Assembly: GCF_000332335.1 (NCBI RefSeq)
Contig: NZ_KB235948.1
Span: 3,704,820-3,768,819, forward strand
Length of the DNA: 64,000 bases
Direction: 5' to 3'
Source: Kamptonema formosum PCC 10802
Lineage (GTDB): Bacteria > Cyanobacteriota > Cyanobacteriia > Cyanobacteriales > Oscillatoriaceae
The translations under genes were made by a program, and so were the position numbers. Below are positions 32,942-41,129 of the stretch, in pieces (the stretch's first letter is position 1; every line of letters begins with the position of its first letter). Under the pieces are notes generated by a model. It did not search any database and was not told the origin of the DNA. It was given only the letters and a program-made list of their open reading frames with translations.

Positions 32942-35302
32942 TTACTGGCGGCGGGGGTTGTCTCTGGCGGCGGGGGTGCCGGTGTGCCCCTCCCAGCGCA
33001 GGAAATGCAACCGCCCCGACTTTTCCCCCGCCACCACTGTCACCCCATCTGGCGCGACAGCACAGCAGAGTAACCCAGACTCGCCGGTGAAACAAGCAAC
33101 CTCCTCCCCGGAATGCAAATCCCAGACTTTCAGGGTGCTATCCAATGAAGCGGAAACCGCAGTTTTCCCATCCGGCGTCAGGGCGACTGCTCCTACCGTG
33201 TTAGTATGCCCGGTGAGGGTGCGCACTTCGGTGCCAGAATGTAAATCCCAGACTTTCAAGGTGCTATCCCATGAAGCAGAAACGGCAGTATTCCCATCCG
33301 GCGTCAGCGCGACTGCTCTTACCGTCTCAGTATGCCCCCTGAGGGTGCGCACCCGCTCAAAGGAAAGCAAATCCCAGACTTTTAGCGTGCTATCGTGTGA
33401 AGCGGAAACCGCAGTTTTCCCATCCGGCGTCAGGGCGACTGAATTTACCCAGCCAGTATGCCCCCTGAGGGTGCTTCTTGACTCCCCGGAATGCAAATCC
33501 CAGACTTTTAGCGTGCTATCCGATGAAGCGGAAACCGCTGTTTTCCCATCCAGCGTCAGGGCGACTGCATTTACCCAGCTAGTATGCCCGGTGAGGGTGC
33601 TTCTCGACTTCCCGGAAAGCAAATCCCAGACTTTCAGCGTGCAATCCTCTGAAGCGGAAACCGCAGTATTCCCATCCGGCGTCAGGGCGACTGCATTTAC
33701 CCAGCCAGTATGCCCCGTGAGGGTGCTTCTCGGCTCCCCGGAAAGCAAATCCCAGACTTTCAGGGTTTTATCCACTGAAGCAGAAACAGCTGTTTTCCCA
33801 TCCGGCGTCAGGGCGACTGCTCTTACCCAGCCAGTATGCCCCGTGAGGGTGTTTCTCGACTCCCCGGAATGTAAATCCCAGACTTTCAGGGTGCTATCCG
33901 ATGAAGCGGAAACCGCAGTTTTCCCATCCGGCGTCAGGGCGACTGCATTTACCAAGCTAGTATGCCCCGTGAGGGTGCTTCTCGACTCCCCGGAATGCAA
34001 ATCCCAGACTTTCAGGGTGTTATCCGATGAAGCGGAAACCGCAGTTTTTCCATCCGGCGTCAGGGCGACTGCATATACCGAGTCAGTATGCCCGGTGAGG
34101 GTGCTTCTCGACTCCCCGGAATGCAAATCCCAGACTTTCAGGGTGCTATCCTCTGAAGCGGAAACCGCTGTTTTCCCATCCGGCGTCAGGGCGACTGCAC
34201 TTACCCCGCCAATATGCCCCGTGAGGGTGCTTCTCGACTCCCCGGAATGCAAATCCCAGACTTTCAGGGTGCTATCCGATGAAGCGGAAACCGCAGTTTT
34301 CCCATCCGGCGTCAGGGTGACTGCATATACCGAGTCAGTATGCCCGGTGAGGGTGCTTCTCGACTCCCCGGAATGTAAATCCCAGACTTTCAGGGTGCTA
34401 TCCCATGAAGCGGAAACCGCAATTTTCCCATCCGGCGTCAGGGCGACTTCCCATACCGTGTTAGTATGCCCGGTGAGCGTGCTTCTCGACTCCCCGGAAT
34501 GCAAATCCCAGACTTTCAGGGTGCTATCCGATGAAGCCGAAACCGCAGTTTTTCCATCCGGCGTCAGGGCGACTGCCCATACCGTGTTAGTATGCCCGGT
34601 GAGGGTGCTTCTCGACTCCCCGGAATGCAAATCCCAGACTTTCAGGGTGCTATCGTATGAAGCGGAAACCGCAGTTTTCCCATCCGGCGTCAGGGCGACT
34701 GCAGTTACCGATCGAGTATGCCCGGTGAGGGTGCGTACCTTTTTCCCGGAAAGTAAATCCCAGACTTTCAGGGTGCTATCCGATGAAGCGGAAACGGCAG
34801 TTTTACCATCCGGCGTCACGGCGACTGCACTTACCCAGCTAGTATGCCCGGTGAGGGTGCGCAGCAGTGCTCCCCCTGGGGGGGTCAGGCTGGGTGTCAA
34901 GGGGCGCAGCCAGGGTTTTTCTTTCCACTGTTTTGCCGCCTCCAGCATTTTCTGAATGTCTGGCACTTCAAAAGACATCAACCGCCCCAGCAATTGCCCC
35001 GCCAGTTGGGTCTTATCCCGTCCCAACACATGCCCCGACAGATCCAGCGCCCCTTGAATCAATTTCAGAGTCTTTGTTTGCTCCTCACAGAGCAAACCGG
35101 CAGAATCGGTCACTAACCGGCAATCCTGGATCGCCGGCTGCACCCCCAAGGCGTCCACCTTCGCCTGAATAAAATCAAAATCAGTCAGCAAGCGGTACAA
35201 TTTCTTGCCCTCACCGGCAGCCGCCAGATACCCCGGTAACAGCAAGCGCTGCTCTCTCTCTTCCGGCGACGCACCCGCCAACCACTCGCGAATTTTACTC
35301 AT
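32942..35302 (-). CDS. WD40 repeat protein, sensor half of a split NACHT-WD40 (STAND) system
   Basis: A 786-residue protein. Residues 1-140 (SPEEREQRLLLPGYLAAAG and LYRLLTDFDFIQAKVDALG) resemble the helical linker that joins NACHT to WD40 in STAND NTPases. Then come 14 WD40 repeats of 42 residues, each of the form TLTGHTxxVxAVALTPDGK followed by TAVSASxDxTLKVWDLxSG, and one degenerate 15th unit. Fourteen blades would make two seven-bladed propellers. The repeats are nearly identical in DNA (126-bp period), differing at only a few fixed positions. ATG 35302 overlaps the end of the NACHT gene (ATGAGTAA). It probably recognises a ligand and works with the ATPase; the ligand is unknown. Confidence 0.92.
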   Translation of the reverse strand: MSKIREWLAGASPEEREQRLLLPGYLAAAGEGKKLYRLLTDFDFIQAKVDALGVQPAIQDCRLVTDSAGLLCEEQTKTLKLIQGALDLSGHVLGRDKTQLAGQLLGRLMSFEVPDIQKMLEAAKQWKEKPWLRPLTPSLTPPGGALLRTLTGHTSWVSAVAVTPDGKTAVSASSDSTLKVWDLLSGKKVRTLTGHTRSVTAVALTPDGKTAVSASYDSTLKVWDLHSGESRSTLTGHTNTVWAVALTPDGKTAVSASSDSTLKVWDLHSGESRSTLTGHTNTVWEVALTPDGKIAVSASWDSTLKVWDLHSGESRSTLTGHTDSVYAVTLTPDGKTAVSASSDSTLKVWDLHSGESRSTLTGHIGGVSAVALTPDGKTAVSASEDSTLKVWDLHSGESRSTLTGHTDSVYAVALTPDGKTAVSASSDNTLKVWDLHSGESRSTLTGHTSLVNAVALTPDGKTAVSASSDSTLKVWDLHSGESRNTLTGHTGWVRAVALTPDGKTAVSASVDKTLKVWDLLSGEPRSTLTGHTGWVNAVALTPDGNTAVSASEDCTLKVWDLLSGKSRSTLTGHTSWVNAVALTLDGKTAVSASSDSTLKVWDLHSGESRSTLRGHTGWVNSVALTPDGKTAVSASHDSTLKVWDLLSFERVRTLRGHTETVRAVALTPDGNTAVSASWDSTLKVWDLHSGTEVRTLTGHTNTVGAVALTPDGKTAVSASLDSTLKVWDLHSGEEVACFTGESGLLCCAVAPDGVTVVAGEKSGRLHFLRWEGHTGTPAARDNPRRQ

Positions 35303-37274
35303 CGTCCCACAATTCCCCAATCAGAGCGTCCGCAATCCGAGCGTTAATTTCCCGACGCTTCTCATCCGGAGCCTGAACAATCTCCTGACTGTAGAGAAAA
35401 TCGCGGAAACTGCTGTGATAAATCCTGTAGCGGGTTTCTCCCTTAATTTTCTCAGGATACAGGAACGGCTCCCACTCTGTCAGCACCTTCTGCACCGTGC
35501 GCTCACTCTCACCGGCTAACTTAGCCAGCAACACCCGCGAAACCGGCTTGCGGACTTCCCCCAGAATGTACACAATATTAATCTTCACCTCAAACAGCTG
35601 CCCGTCTTCCATCTCCATGCGCCGCCAGTGATCGTCGCGGTAGTATTTCTGCAACCCTTGGGGCAGATTCTCAATCCTATCCAAATCCCGGTACGCGCCC
35701 CCCTCAATCTCTGGCAGCACAAACCGCAGGTACATGAAATTCTTCTCGCTCTTAGCCGCCAGTTTTGTGATAAACTCCCCCACAGCCATCCCCCGCTCAG
35801 CTACCCACGCCCGCAGTTGGGGACGCCCAGTCACCCCGCGAATATAAGTCTCGATATCCGCTAAACTCTCTCGCGGATAATCTTGCAAGTCAAACACCTG
35901 ATGCCGCGTCTGCGGGTTAATCCGAAAAGGCACCGGCTCCGGTCGCCGCGTCAGGATAAAATAGACCCCATCCGGCAGCACCTCTGGCAGGTACAGCACA
36001 TTAGCACCGCGACTCTGGCTGTCCAAATCCACCTCATCCAGCGCGTCAACCGCAATCGCCAGTCGCTCTCCCAGCTTCAGCTTTTTGCTCGCCTCCGCCA
36101 GCAGATTGGACAAGAAATTGCCATTCTTCATACTGTCCGGGTGCAGCGGAGTTTGATAGGGCAAGTCGTAGCGGTCAATTAACTGCTTGCAGACACTGTT
36201 GAGGAAATCACCCGTGCTGGTGATGCCGGCAGAGCGCATGTTAAAATAAGCCACGCACTCATTCCACAAAACGTACTCAGCGAGGATAGCGCTCTTGCCG
36301 GCCCCCGGTGGCGCAACAATAGTAAAATAGCCCTTAGGATAGCTTTGGCAGAAATTTTCAATCGCCGCAAAAACGAATTGCCGCCCGACAAACCCATCCG
36401 TCTTGTCAGCAATAATCTCCCGGAAATTCAGGTCAGCCGGCGGCAAAGGTCTGCCCAACCGCTCCCAAATCTCTTGCAGCAAGTCCTCAATCTGGCCCAA
36501 CCCATCCCCGATGCCAGAAGCCATCCCCGAAATCCGAGAAAATTCTGCCTCTAACCCCTTGACAATTGCCTGATTTTGTGCCTTTAATTGTTTAATGCCA
36601 TCCAGAATATTGCCCAGCAGCGACAGCTGCATGCCGGCAAAAGCTTGCCCCCCCTGGGCGGCGTCGTGAGCCAGCACTTGGCGCAACGCCTTGGGGAAAG
36701 TCTCGTGCAGCCTTTGAGCGACGAAGTGGATCGCATCAGGGGGGAGAGACACCCCAGCCGCAGTGCACAGCCAGCCGGTGGCGTGTTCCCAAGTTTCTGG
36801 ATCGAGGGCGCGCACCTTGGCCAAATCTTGGGAATTGGCGGAAAAAAGAGCCGGGAGGTGCTGCTCTTCAATGCCGGTGTAATTTGGATCGCCTTCCGCA
36901 GCCCGAGCAATCGCGCCCCAGTAGGTGACGCTTTTTTTAGCGACAGTCTCCAAAGCCGCTTTGTGGGCTGAATACAGGGGATTTTTGGCCACAGAATAGA
37001 TAGCGAGGGCAACAGCCAGCCCCACAGCCTGCGTCAGCTCATCGCTATCGAGGAGATTCTGGTCATAGCGCAGCCGGTTGGCCAACTCGCCCAGGTCATT
37101 GGACAGCATCCCGCCGGCAAGACTGGCGGCGATGCCGGCAGCCCCAGCCCCTGCCATTATAAGGGGTGCGGTGCCGGTGGCGGTGAGGGCACCGGCAGCC
37201 ACTGTCCCGCCCAAAACAACAGTCCCACACGCAAGGAGCCTGGTTTTGATTTCTGCTAAATTAAGGAGTGCCAT
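35295..37274 (-). CDS. NACHT-type STAND ATPase with hydrophobic N-terminal domain
   Basis: A 659-residue P-loop NTPase. Residues 17-58 are a Gly/Ala-rich hydrophobic hairpin and about 85-95 another hydrophobic stretch, suggesting a membrane-active effector domain. After a helical region (60-285) comes DGFVGRQFVFAAIENF, then Walker A at 321-329 (APPGAGKSA), Walker B at about 405-415 (LAIAVDALDEVD), ILTRRPEP as sensor-like motif, and the winged-helix end YRIYHSSFRDFLYS. This order is that of NACHT/AAA STAND signalling ATPases (bacterial NLR-like). Its last bases overlap the WD40 gene in a different frame. Related bacterial proteins include anti-phage sensors; for this one that role is inference. 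Confidence 0.9.
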   Translation of the reverse strand: MALLNLAEIKTRLLACGTVVLGGTVAAGALTATGTAPLIMAGAGAAGIAASLAGGMLSNDLGELANRLRYDQNLLDSDELTQAVGLAVALAIYSVAKNPLYSAHKAALETVAKKSVTYWGAIARAAEGDPNYTGIEEQHLPALFSANSQDLAKVRALDPETWEHATGWLCTAAGVSLPPDAIHFVAQRLHETFPKALRQVLAHDAAQGGQAFAGMQLSLLGNILDGIKQLKAQNQAIVKGLEAEFSRISGMASGIGDGLGQIEDLLQEIWERLGRPLPPADLNFREIIADKTDGFVGRQFVFAAIENFCQSYPKGYFTIVAPPGAGKSAILAEYVLWNECVAYFNMRSAGITSTGDFLNSVCKQLIDRYDLPYQTPLHPDSMKNGNFLSNLLAEASKKLKLGERLAIAVDALDEVDLDSQSRGANVLYLPEVLPDGVYFILTRRPEPVPFRINPQTRHQVFDLQDYPRESLADIETYIRGVTGRPQLRAWVAERGMAVGEFITKLAAKSEKNFMYLRFVLPEIEGGAYRDLDRIENLPQGLQKYYRDDHWRRMEMEDGQLFEVKINIVYILGEVRKPVSRVLLAKLAGESERTVQKVLTEWEPFLYPEKIKGETRYRIYHSSFRDFLYSQEIVQAPDEKRREINARIADALIGELWDDE

Positions 37275-37839
37275 CCCAATCGCTGACCTTCTGCTAAACG
37301 CTGACCCGGCAAATAGAAAACGCCCTTATATAAATATAGAGTGCCGGTGCCCAGACTGAGCACTTATCTATAAAATTAGATCACGCAAAAATTTCCCCTC
37401 GCTCCCCTCGTTTCGGGGCGGGCACGGGGACCATCGGTGTCAACTTAAACTGTCTCCCGCAGCCTCTGGGCGGTTGAAACCGCAGCTACACAGACGAAAC
37501 CCGCCTGCGCGGGTTTTAAGATTCTAGCTGTTCTCTTAAGTCCGCGAAGGCGGACTTCGTTTGTATAGCCGCGATTTCAATCGCCAGGAGCTTAAGTTGA
37601 CACCAATGGCACGGGGACCCGCCCCTACTGCCTCGAAACGCTCCGCTCTTTGGCTCCGCCTCCTTTCCCACCCCAAGCAGATTAAAACAGTCAGAGCTTA
37701 TCAGCTGCCGGTGGCATTGATTCCTCTGAAGGCTCCGCCGACTTTTTCAAGGCGCTTATTTCGCTCCGGTTGCCGGCTGGCAGAATGTCCGCTCTGGTGC
37801 TAGACTAAACTTAATCAGTTTGAAACGGAGGCGAGAGGA
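37275..37839. other. Gene-free spacer with palindromic repeats, 5' of the NACHT gene
   Basis: Holds GCGGTTGAAACCGC (about 37467-37480), CCCGCCTGCGCGGG (about 37500-37514), GTCCGCGAAGGCGGAC (about 37541-37556) and an inverted later copy of the first type, matching the cluster at 31985. It must carry the promoters of both the NACHT-WD40 unit and the Uma2 gene; no strong consensus is seen. Confidence 0.65.
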
Positions 37840-38559
37840 ATGATTTCTCAACTAGAAACTCCGAGCGCGACGAATATAATTTATCCAGAAAGCGATGGCC
37901 AACCTATAGCAGAGAATACCAGACAGTTTCGCTGGATAATGAGCCTGTATTACAATTTAGAGTGGCTATTTGCCGGTGAGCCATTGGTATTTGTAGCTGG
38001 GGACTTGCTGTGGTATCCGGTCGAGGGGAATAATACTATTCGTCAAGCTCCTGACGTGATGGTAGTGTTTGGCGTGCCGAAAGGGGACAGGGGCTCTTAC
38101 ATGCAGTGGCGAGAGGGGAATATTGCGCCGCAGGTGGTGTTTGAGATCCTGTCTCCGGGAAACACACAGACAGAAATGAACAAAAAACAGATATTTTACA
38201 ATCGCTATGGCGTGGAGGAATATTACCTGTACGATCCTCAGAAAAACGATTTGAGTGGCTGGTTGCGTTCGGAAGCCGGTTTGGAGGTGATTGAGACGCT
38301 CCATAATTGGGTCAGCCCACGGCTGGGAATTCGCTTTGATTTGTCAGGGGAGGAGTTGCAGATTTACCGTCCCAATGGGGAGCGGTTTGCAAGTTATGTG
38401 GAAATTCAGCGACAGCTGGAACAACAGCAGCAGCGGGCCACCGAAGCCGAGCTGCGGGCCACGGAAGCGGAGCAGCGTGCTGAACAAGAACGGCTGCGTG
38501 CTGAGCGTTTAGCAGAGCGGCTGCGTGCGGCGGGAATTGATCCGGAGTCAGTTGATTGA
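37840..38559 (+). CDS. Uma2 family endonuclease (DUF820)
   Basis: A 239-residue protein of the Uma2/DUF820 family, which is heavily expanded in cyanobacteria and has a PD-(D/E)XK nuclease fold. The family motifs are QAPDVMVVFG (first acidic residue) and PQVVFEILSPGNT followed by KKQIFYNRYGVEEYYLYDP. The C-terminal 50 residues are a coiled coil with ATEAELRATEAEQRA duplications. The ATG follows GGAGGCGAGAGG, a strong ribosome binding site. The biological role of Uma2 proteins is not known; many copies per genome and neighbouring mobile elements are common. Confidence 0.92.
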   Translation: MISQLETPSATNIIYPESDGQPIAENTRQFRWIMSLYYNLEWLFAGEPLVFVAGDLLWYPVEGNNTIRQAPDVMVVFGVPKGDRGSYMQWREGNIAPQVVFEILSPGNTQTEMNKKQIFYNRYGVEEYYLYDPQKNDLSGWLRSEAGLEVIETLHNWVSPRLGIRFDLSGEELQIYRPNGERFASYVEIQRQLEQQQQRATEAELRATEAEQRAEQERLRAERLAERLRAAGIDPESVD

Positions 38560-38664
38560 AAAGGGACAGCCCCTTGACCCCTCCCTAAAACGGCTACGAT
38601 TTACACACATTTTAGGCAGGGGGCACGGTGTTAGGTGTAATAGCAGTAGCGATTTAGGTTAGGA

Positions 38665-38690
38665 CGTAGGACAGGCGTCTCGCCTGTCCT
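38665..38690. repeat. GACAGGCGTCTCGCCTGTC palindrome
   Basis: An inverted repeat preceded by TAGCAGTAGCGATTTAGG, which resembles the ends of the MITE-like element at 28142. Related hairpins occur at 39779-39864 and 56705-56730. Lies between two convergent genes. Confidence 0.75.
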
Positions 38691-38755
38691 TTGTGTCCTA
38701 ACCCTTAACCCATCCGACGCTTGGGTGCGACGCCAGAAACCCCCGAAACGACAAA

Positions 38756-39697
38756 TCAACCCACCGGCGCAATCCCCGCCAAATCCAGAATTTCTGGAAT
38801 CAAATCCTCCCGCTTAATCACCATCATGTGAACCCCCTGACAGAGCTCCTTCGCCATCCGCACCTGCTCAGCCGCAATTAACATCCCTTCGCGCAGCGGA
38901 TTTTTCGCGCGTTCCAGCCGGTCAATAATAGATTCAGAAATCCGCACCCCCGGCACATTCTTATTCAGGAACTGAGCGTTCTTCGCCGATTTTATCAGAA
39001 AAATTCCCGCCATAACCGGCTTTCCAGACCCGGAAGCAATTTGACTCATAAACTTTTCCAGCCGGTCAAAATCGCAAACCAGCTGACTTTGGAAAAACTG
39101 CGCCCCCGCTTCCAGCTTGCGCTCAAACCGGCGCTGCAAACCCGACCAACTTGGAGATTGCGGGTCAACAGCAGCGCCGGGAAATAAATCCGTCCCCCCA
39201 TCGGTCAGAGGCTTATCATTCAACTCAATGCCGTGATTGAGTTTGTCAATCAGTCGCAGCAAGCGCACCGATTCCAAATCAAAAACGCTCTTGGCGTCAG
39301 TATGGTCCCCCGCTTTCACCGGATCGCCGGTGAGTGCGAGAACAGTGCGAACTCCCAGAGCGTGAGCACCTATCAAATCAGCTTGCAGAGCAATGCTGTT
39401 GCGATCGCGGCAAGCCAGCTGGCAAATTGGCTCAATCCCCTGCTGCAGCAAAATTGCCGAAGCCGCCACCGGCGACATCCGCATCACCGCCCGACTGCCA
39501 TCCGTAATATTAATCGCGTGGACTCGATCCTTCAGGAGTTGAGCCATTTTGATCATGTGAGATGGGTCGCCACCTTTTGGCGGAGCCACCTCAGCGGTCA
39601 CTAAAAACTCGCCGGCTTTTACCGCATCGCGGAAGCGATGGGGAGCGAAAGTCGGTACAGGGGTGCTGCTAGAAGGCGCGAGAGGCTGCTCTGTCAT
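38756..39697 (-). CDS. Methylenetetrahydrofolate reductase (MetF-like)
   Basis: A 313-residue protein of the MetF/MTHFR TIM-barrel family, which reduces 5,10-methylene-THF to 5-methyl-THF for methionine synthesis. Features are FLVTAEVAPPKGGDPSHM near the start (the E-x-x-P-P motif), HAINITDGSRAVMRMSP, PICQLACRDRNSIALQADL, VLALTGDP, and VMAGIFLIKS near the end. It belongs to a methylene-THF reductase subgroup found widely in cyanobacteria, somewhat different from E. coli MetF. ATG 39697 (MTEQPL) is chosen over 39739 because the latter adds an atypical extension. Confidence 0.85.
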   Translation of the reverse strand: MTEQPLAPSSSTPVPTFAPHRFRDAVKAGEFLVTAEVAPPKGGDPSHMIKMAQLLKDRVHAINITDGSRAVMRMSPVAASAILLQQGIEPICQLACRDRNSIALQADLIGAHALGVRTVLALTGDPVKAGDHTDAKSVFDLESVRLLRLIDKLNHGIELNDKPLTDGGTDLFPGAAVDPQSPSWSGLQRRFERKLEAGAQFFQSQLVCDFDRLEKFMSQIASGSGKPVMAGIFLIKSAKNAQFLNKNVPGVRISESIIDRLERAKNPLREGMLIAAEQVRMAKELCQGVHMMVIKREDLIPEILDLAGIAPVG

Positions 39698-39778
39698 ATC
39701 TGAAAACCGGGTAGGAAAAATAAAATGAAGCGGGCGCAAATTGCCACCCGCTCTGTTTTAGCCTAATTATCATTCAGA

Positions 39779-39864
39779 CGTAGCACAGGCGTCTCGCCTG
39801 TGCTTGGGACAGGCGGGACGCCTGTCCTACGCCTTCTGGGGACCGGCGGGAGGCCTGTCCTGCG
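39779..39864. repeat. Three CAGGCGTCTCGCCTG / CAGGCGGGACGCCTG hairpins
   Basis: Three successive hairpins of the same family directly after the trpS stop codon (minus strand); they may end trpS transcription. Confidence 0.85.
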
Positions 39865-39867
39865 CCA

Positions 39868-40878
39868 TCACACCGGCATAGAATAACCCAGAGCCGCTTT
39901 CACCTTGCGCAGGGTTTCATTAGCGTGAGCCTCCGCCTTTTGCCGCCCCTCGCGCAGCACCGACTCCAGATATCCCCGCTCGTCCATCACGTCCTTATAC
40001 TTCTGCTGAATTGGCTTCAGCGCCTCCACCGCCACCTCCGCCAGCAGCGGCTTGAACTGCCCCCAGCCCATATCCTGACACTCCGCAGCCACCGCCTCCT
40101 TCGTCTTGCCAGAAAGCAGCGTGTAAAGTGTCAGTAGGTTATTGCACTCAGGCCGGTTCGGGTCATCAAACGTCAAACCGCGAACCGGATCGGTTTTGCA
40201 GCGCTTGATTTTCTTAGCAATCTCATCCGGCGAATCCAGCAGGTTAATCCGGCTGCCCTCCGCCGGGTCAGACTTGGACATCTTGCGCGTGCCATCCGTC
40301 AAACTCATCACCCGCGCCCCCTCCTTGCGAATCAGAGGATTGGGCAGCTTCAGCACCGGCACCTCGGGGCTGCCAAACTGGTGATTCAGCCGCGCCGCAA
40401 TATCGCGAGTCAGTTCCAAGTGCTGCTTCTGGTCCTCGCCCACCGGCACCTTGTCCGGTTCGTAGAGCAAAATATCCGCCGCCATCAGCACCGGGTAATC
40501 CAGCAAGCCGGCGCTGACATTTTCTCCCTGCTTGACCGCCTTTTCCTTAAACTGGATCATATCCTGCAGCCAGTTCAGGGGAGTAATGCAGTTGAGCAGC
40601 CACGCCAGCTCACTGTGGGCGCAGACATGGGACTGCACAAAGATGCTGGAATAGTTCAAATCAATGCCGCACGCCAGATAGAGCGCCGCAATCGTGTAAG
40701 TGTCTGCCGCCAGCGTCGCTGGGTTGTGCGGCACCGTAATCGCGTGCAGGTCCACCACGCAGAAGTAATTGTCGTACTGGCTCTGAATCTCCACCCAGTT
40801 GCGAATCGCGCCGAGATAGTTGCCCAGATGCAGGTTGCCGGTTGGCTGAACCCCAGAGAGAACGCGCTGCTTGCTCAT
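39868..40878 (-). CDS. trpS: Tryptophanyl-tRNA synthetase
   Basis: TrpRS charges tRNA-Trp. The 336-residue protein has the class I HIGH-type motif in QPTGNLHLGNYLG, the KMSKS motif in GTRKMSKSDP, and the conserved segments NWLQDMIQFKEK, LMAADILLYEPDKVPVGEDQKQHLELTRDIA and FDDPNRPECNN. Length and layout match bacterial TrpRS. The next minus-strand gene downstream is the MetF-like reductase, separated by repeats, so an operon is not obvious. Confidence 0.97.
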   Translation of the reverse strand: MSKQRVLSGVQPTGNLHLGNYLGAIRNWVEIQSQYDNYFCVVDLHAITVPHNPATLAADTYTIAALYLACGIDLNYSSIFVQSHVCAHSELAWLLNCITPLNWLQDMIQFKEKAVKQGENVSAGLLDYPVLMAADILLYEPDKVPVGEDQKQHLELTRDIAARLNHQFGSPEVPVLKLPNPLIRKEGARVMSLTDGTRKMSKSDPAEGSRINLLDSPDEIAKKIKRCKTDPVRGLTFDDPNRPECNNLLTLYTLLSGKTKEAVAAECQDMGWGQFKPLLAEVAVEALKPIQQKYKDVMDERGYLESVLREGRQKAEAHANETLRKVKAALGYSMPV

Positions 40879-41129
40879 AAATTCAAGTTAACTGTCACCT
40901 AGCCCACCGGCAGTGCCGGTTAAGACTAGCCTACCAAGACTTTGACACCTTCTGGCGTCAAAGCTCTCAACCGCCCAGCGGTATACCACAAAAGTAAGAC
41001 AGCGGCACAAGGCATTTAATAAATCTCACTCAAGACAGAGGTTGTTCTGTCAAGCTCACCAGTAAGCTTTGGGGATAACTAAACCTCCCTTGAAGGCTTC
41101 TGACCGATAGAGTTACCTAGTTGAGATGA

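Noticed and set aside
32922-34955. Long open frame (about 677 codons) antisense to the WD40 gene
   Set aside because: It is the mirror of the 126-bp repeats; the antisense frame happens to lack stops in the unit and reads as a low-complexity repeated peptide. The minus frame has clear WD40 structure.
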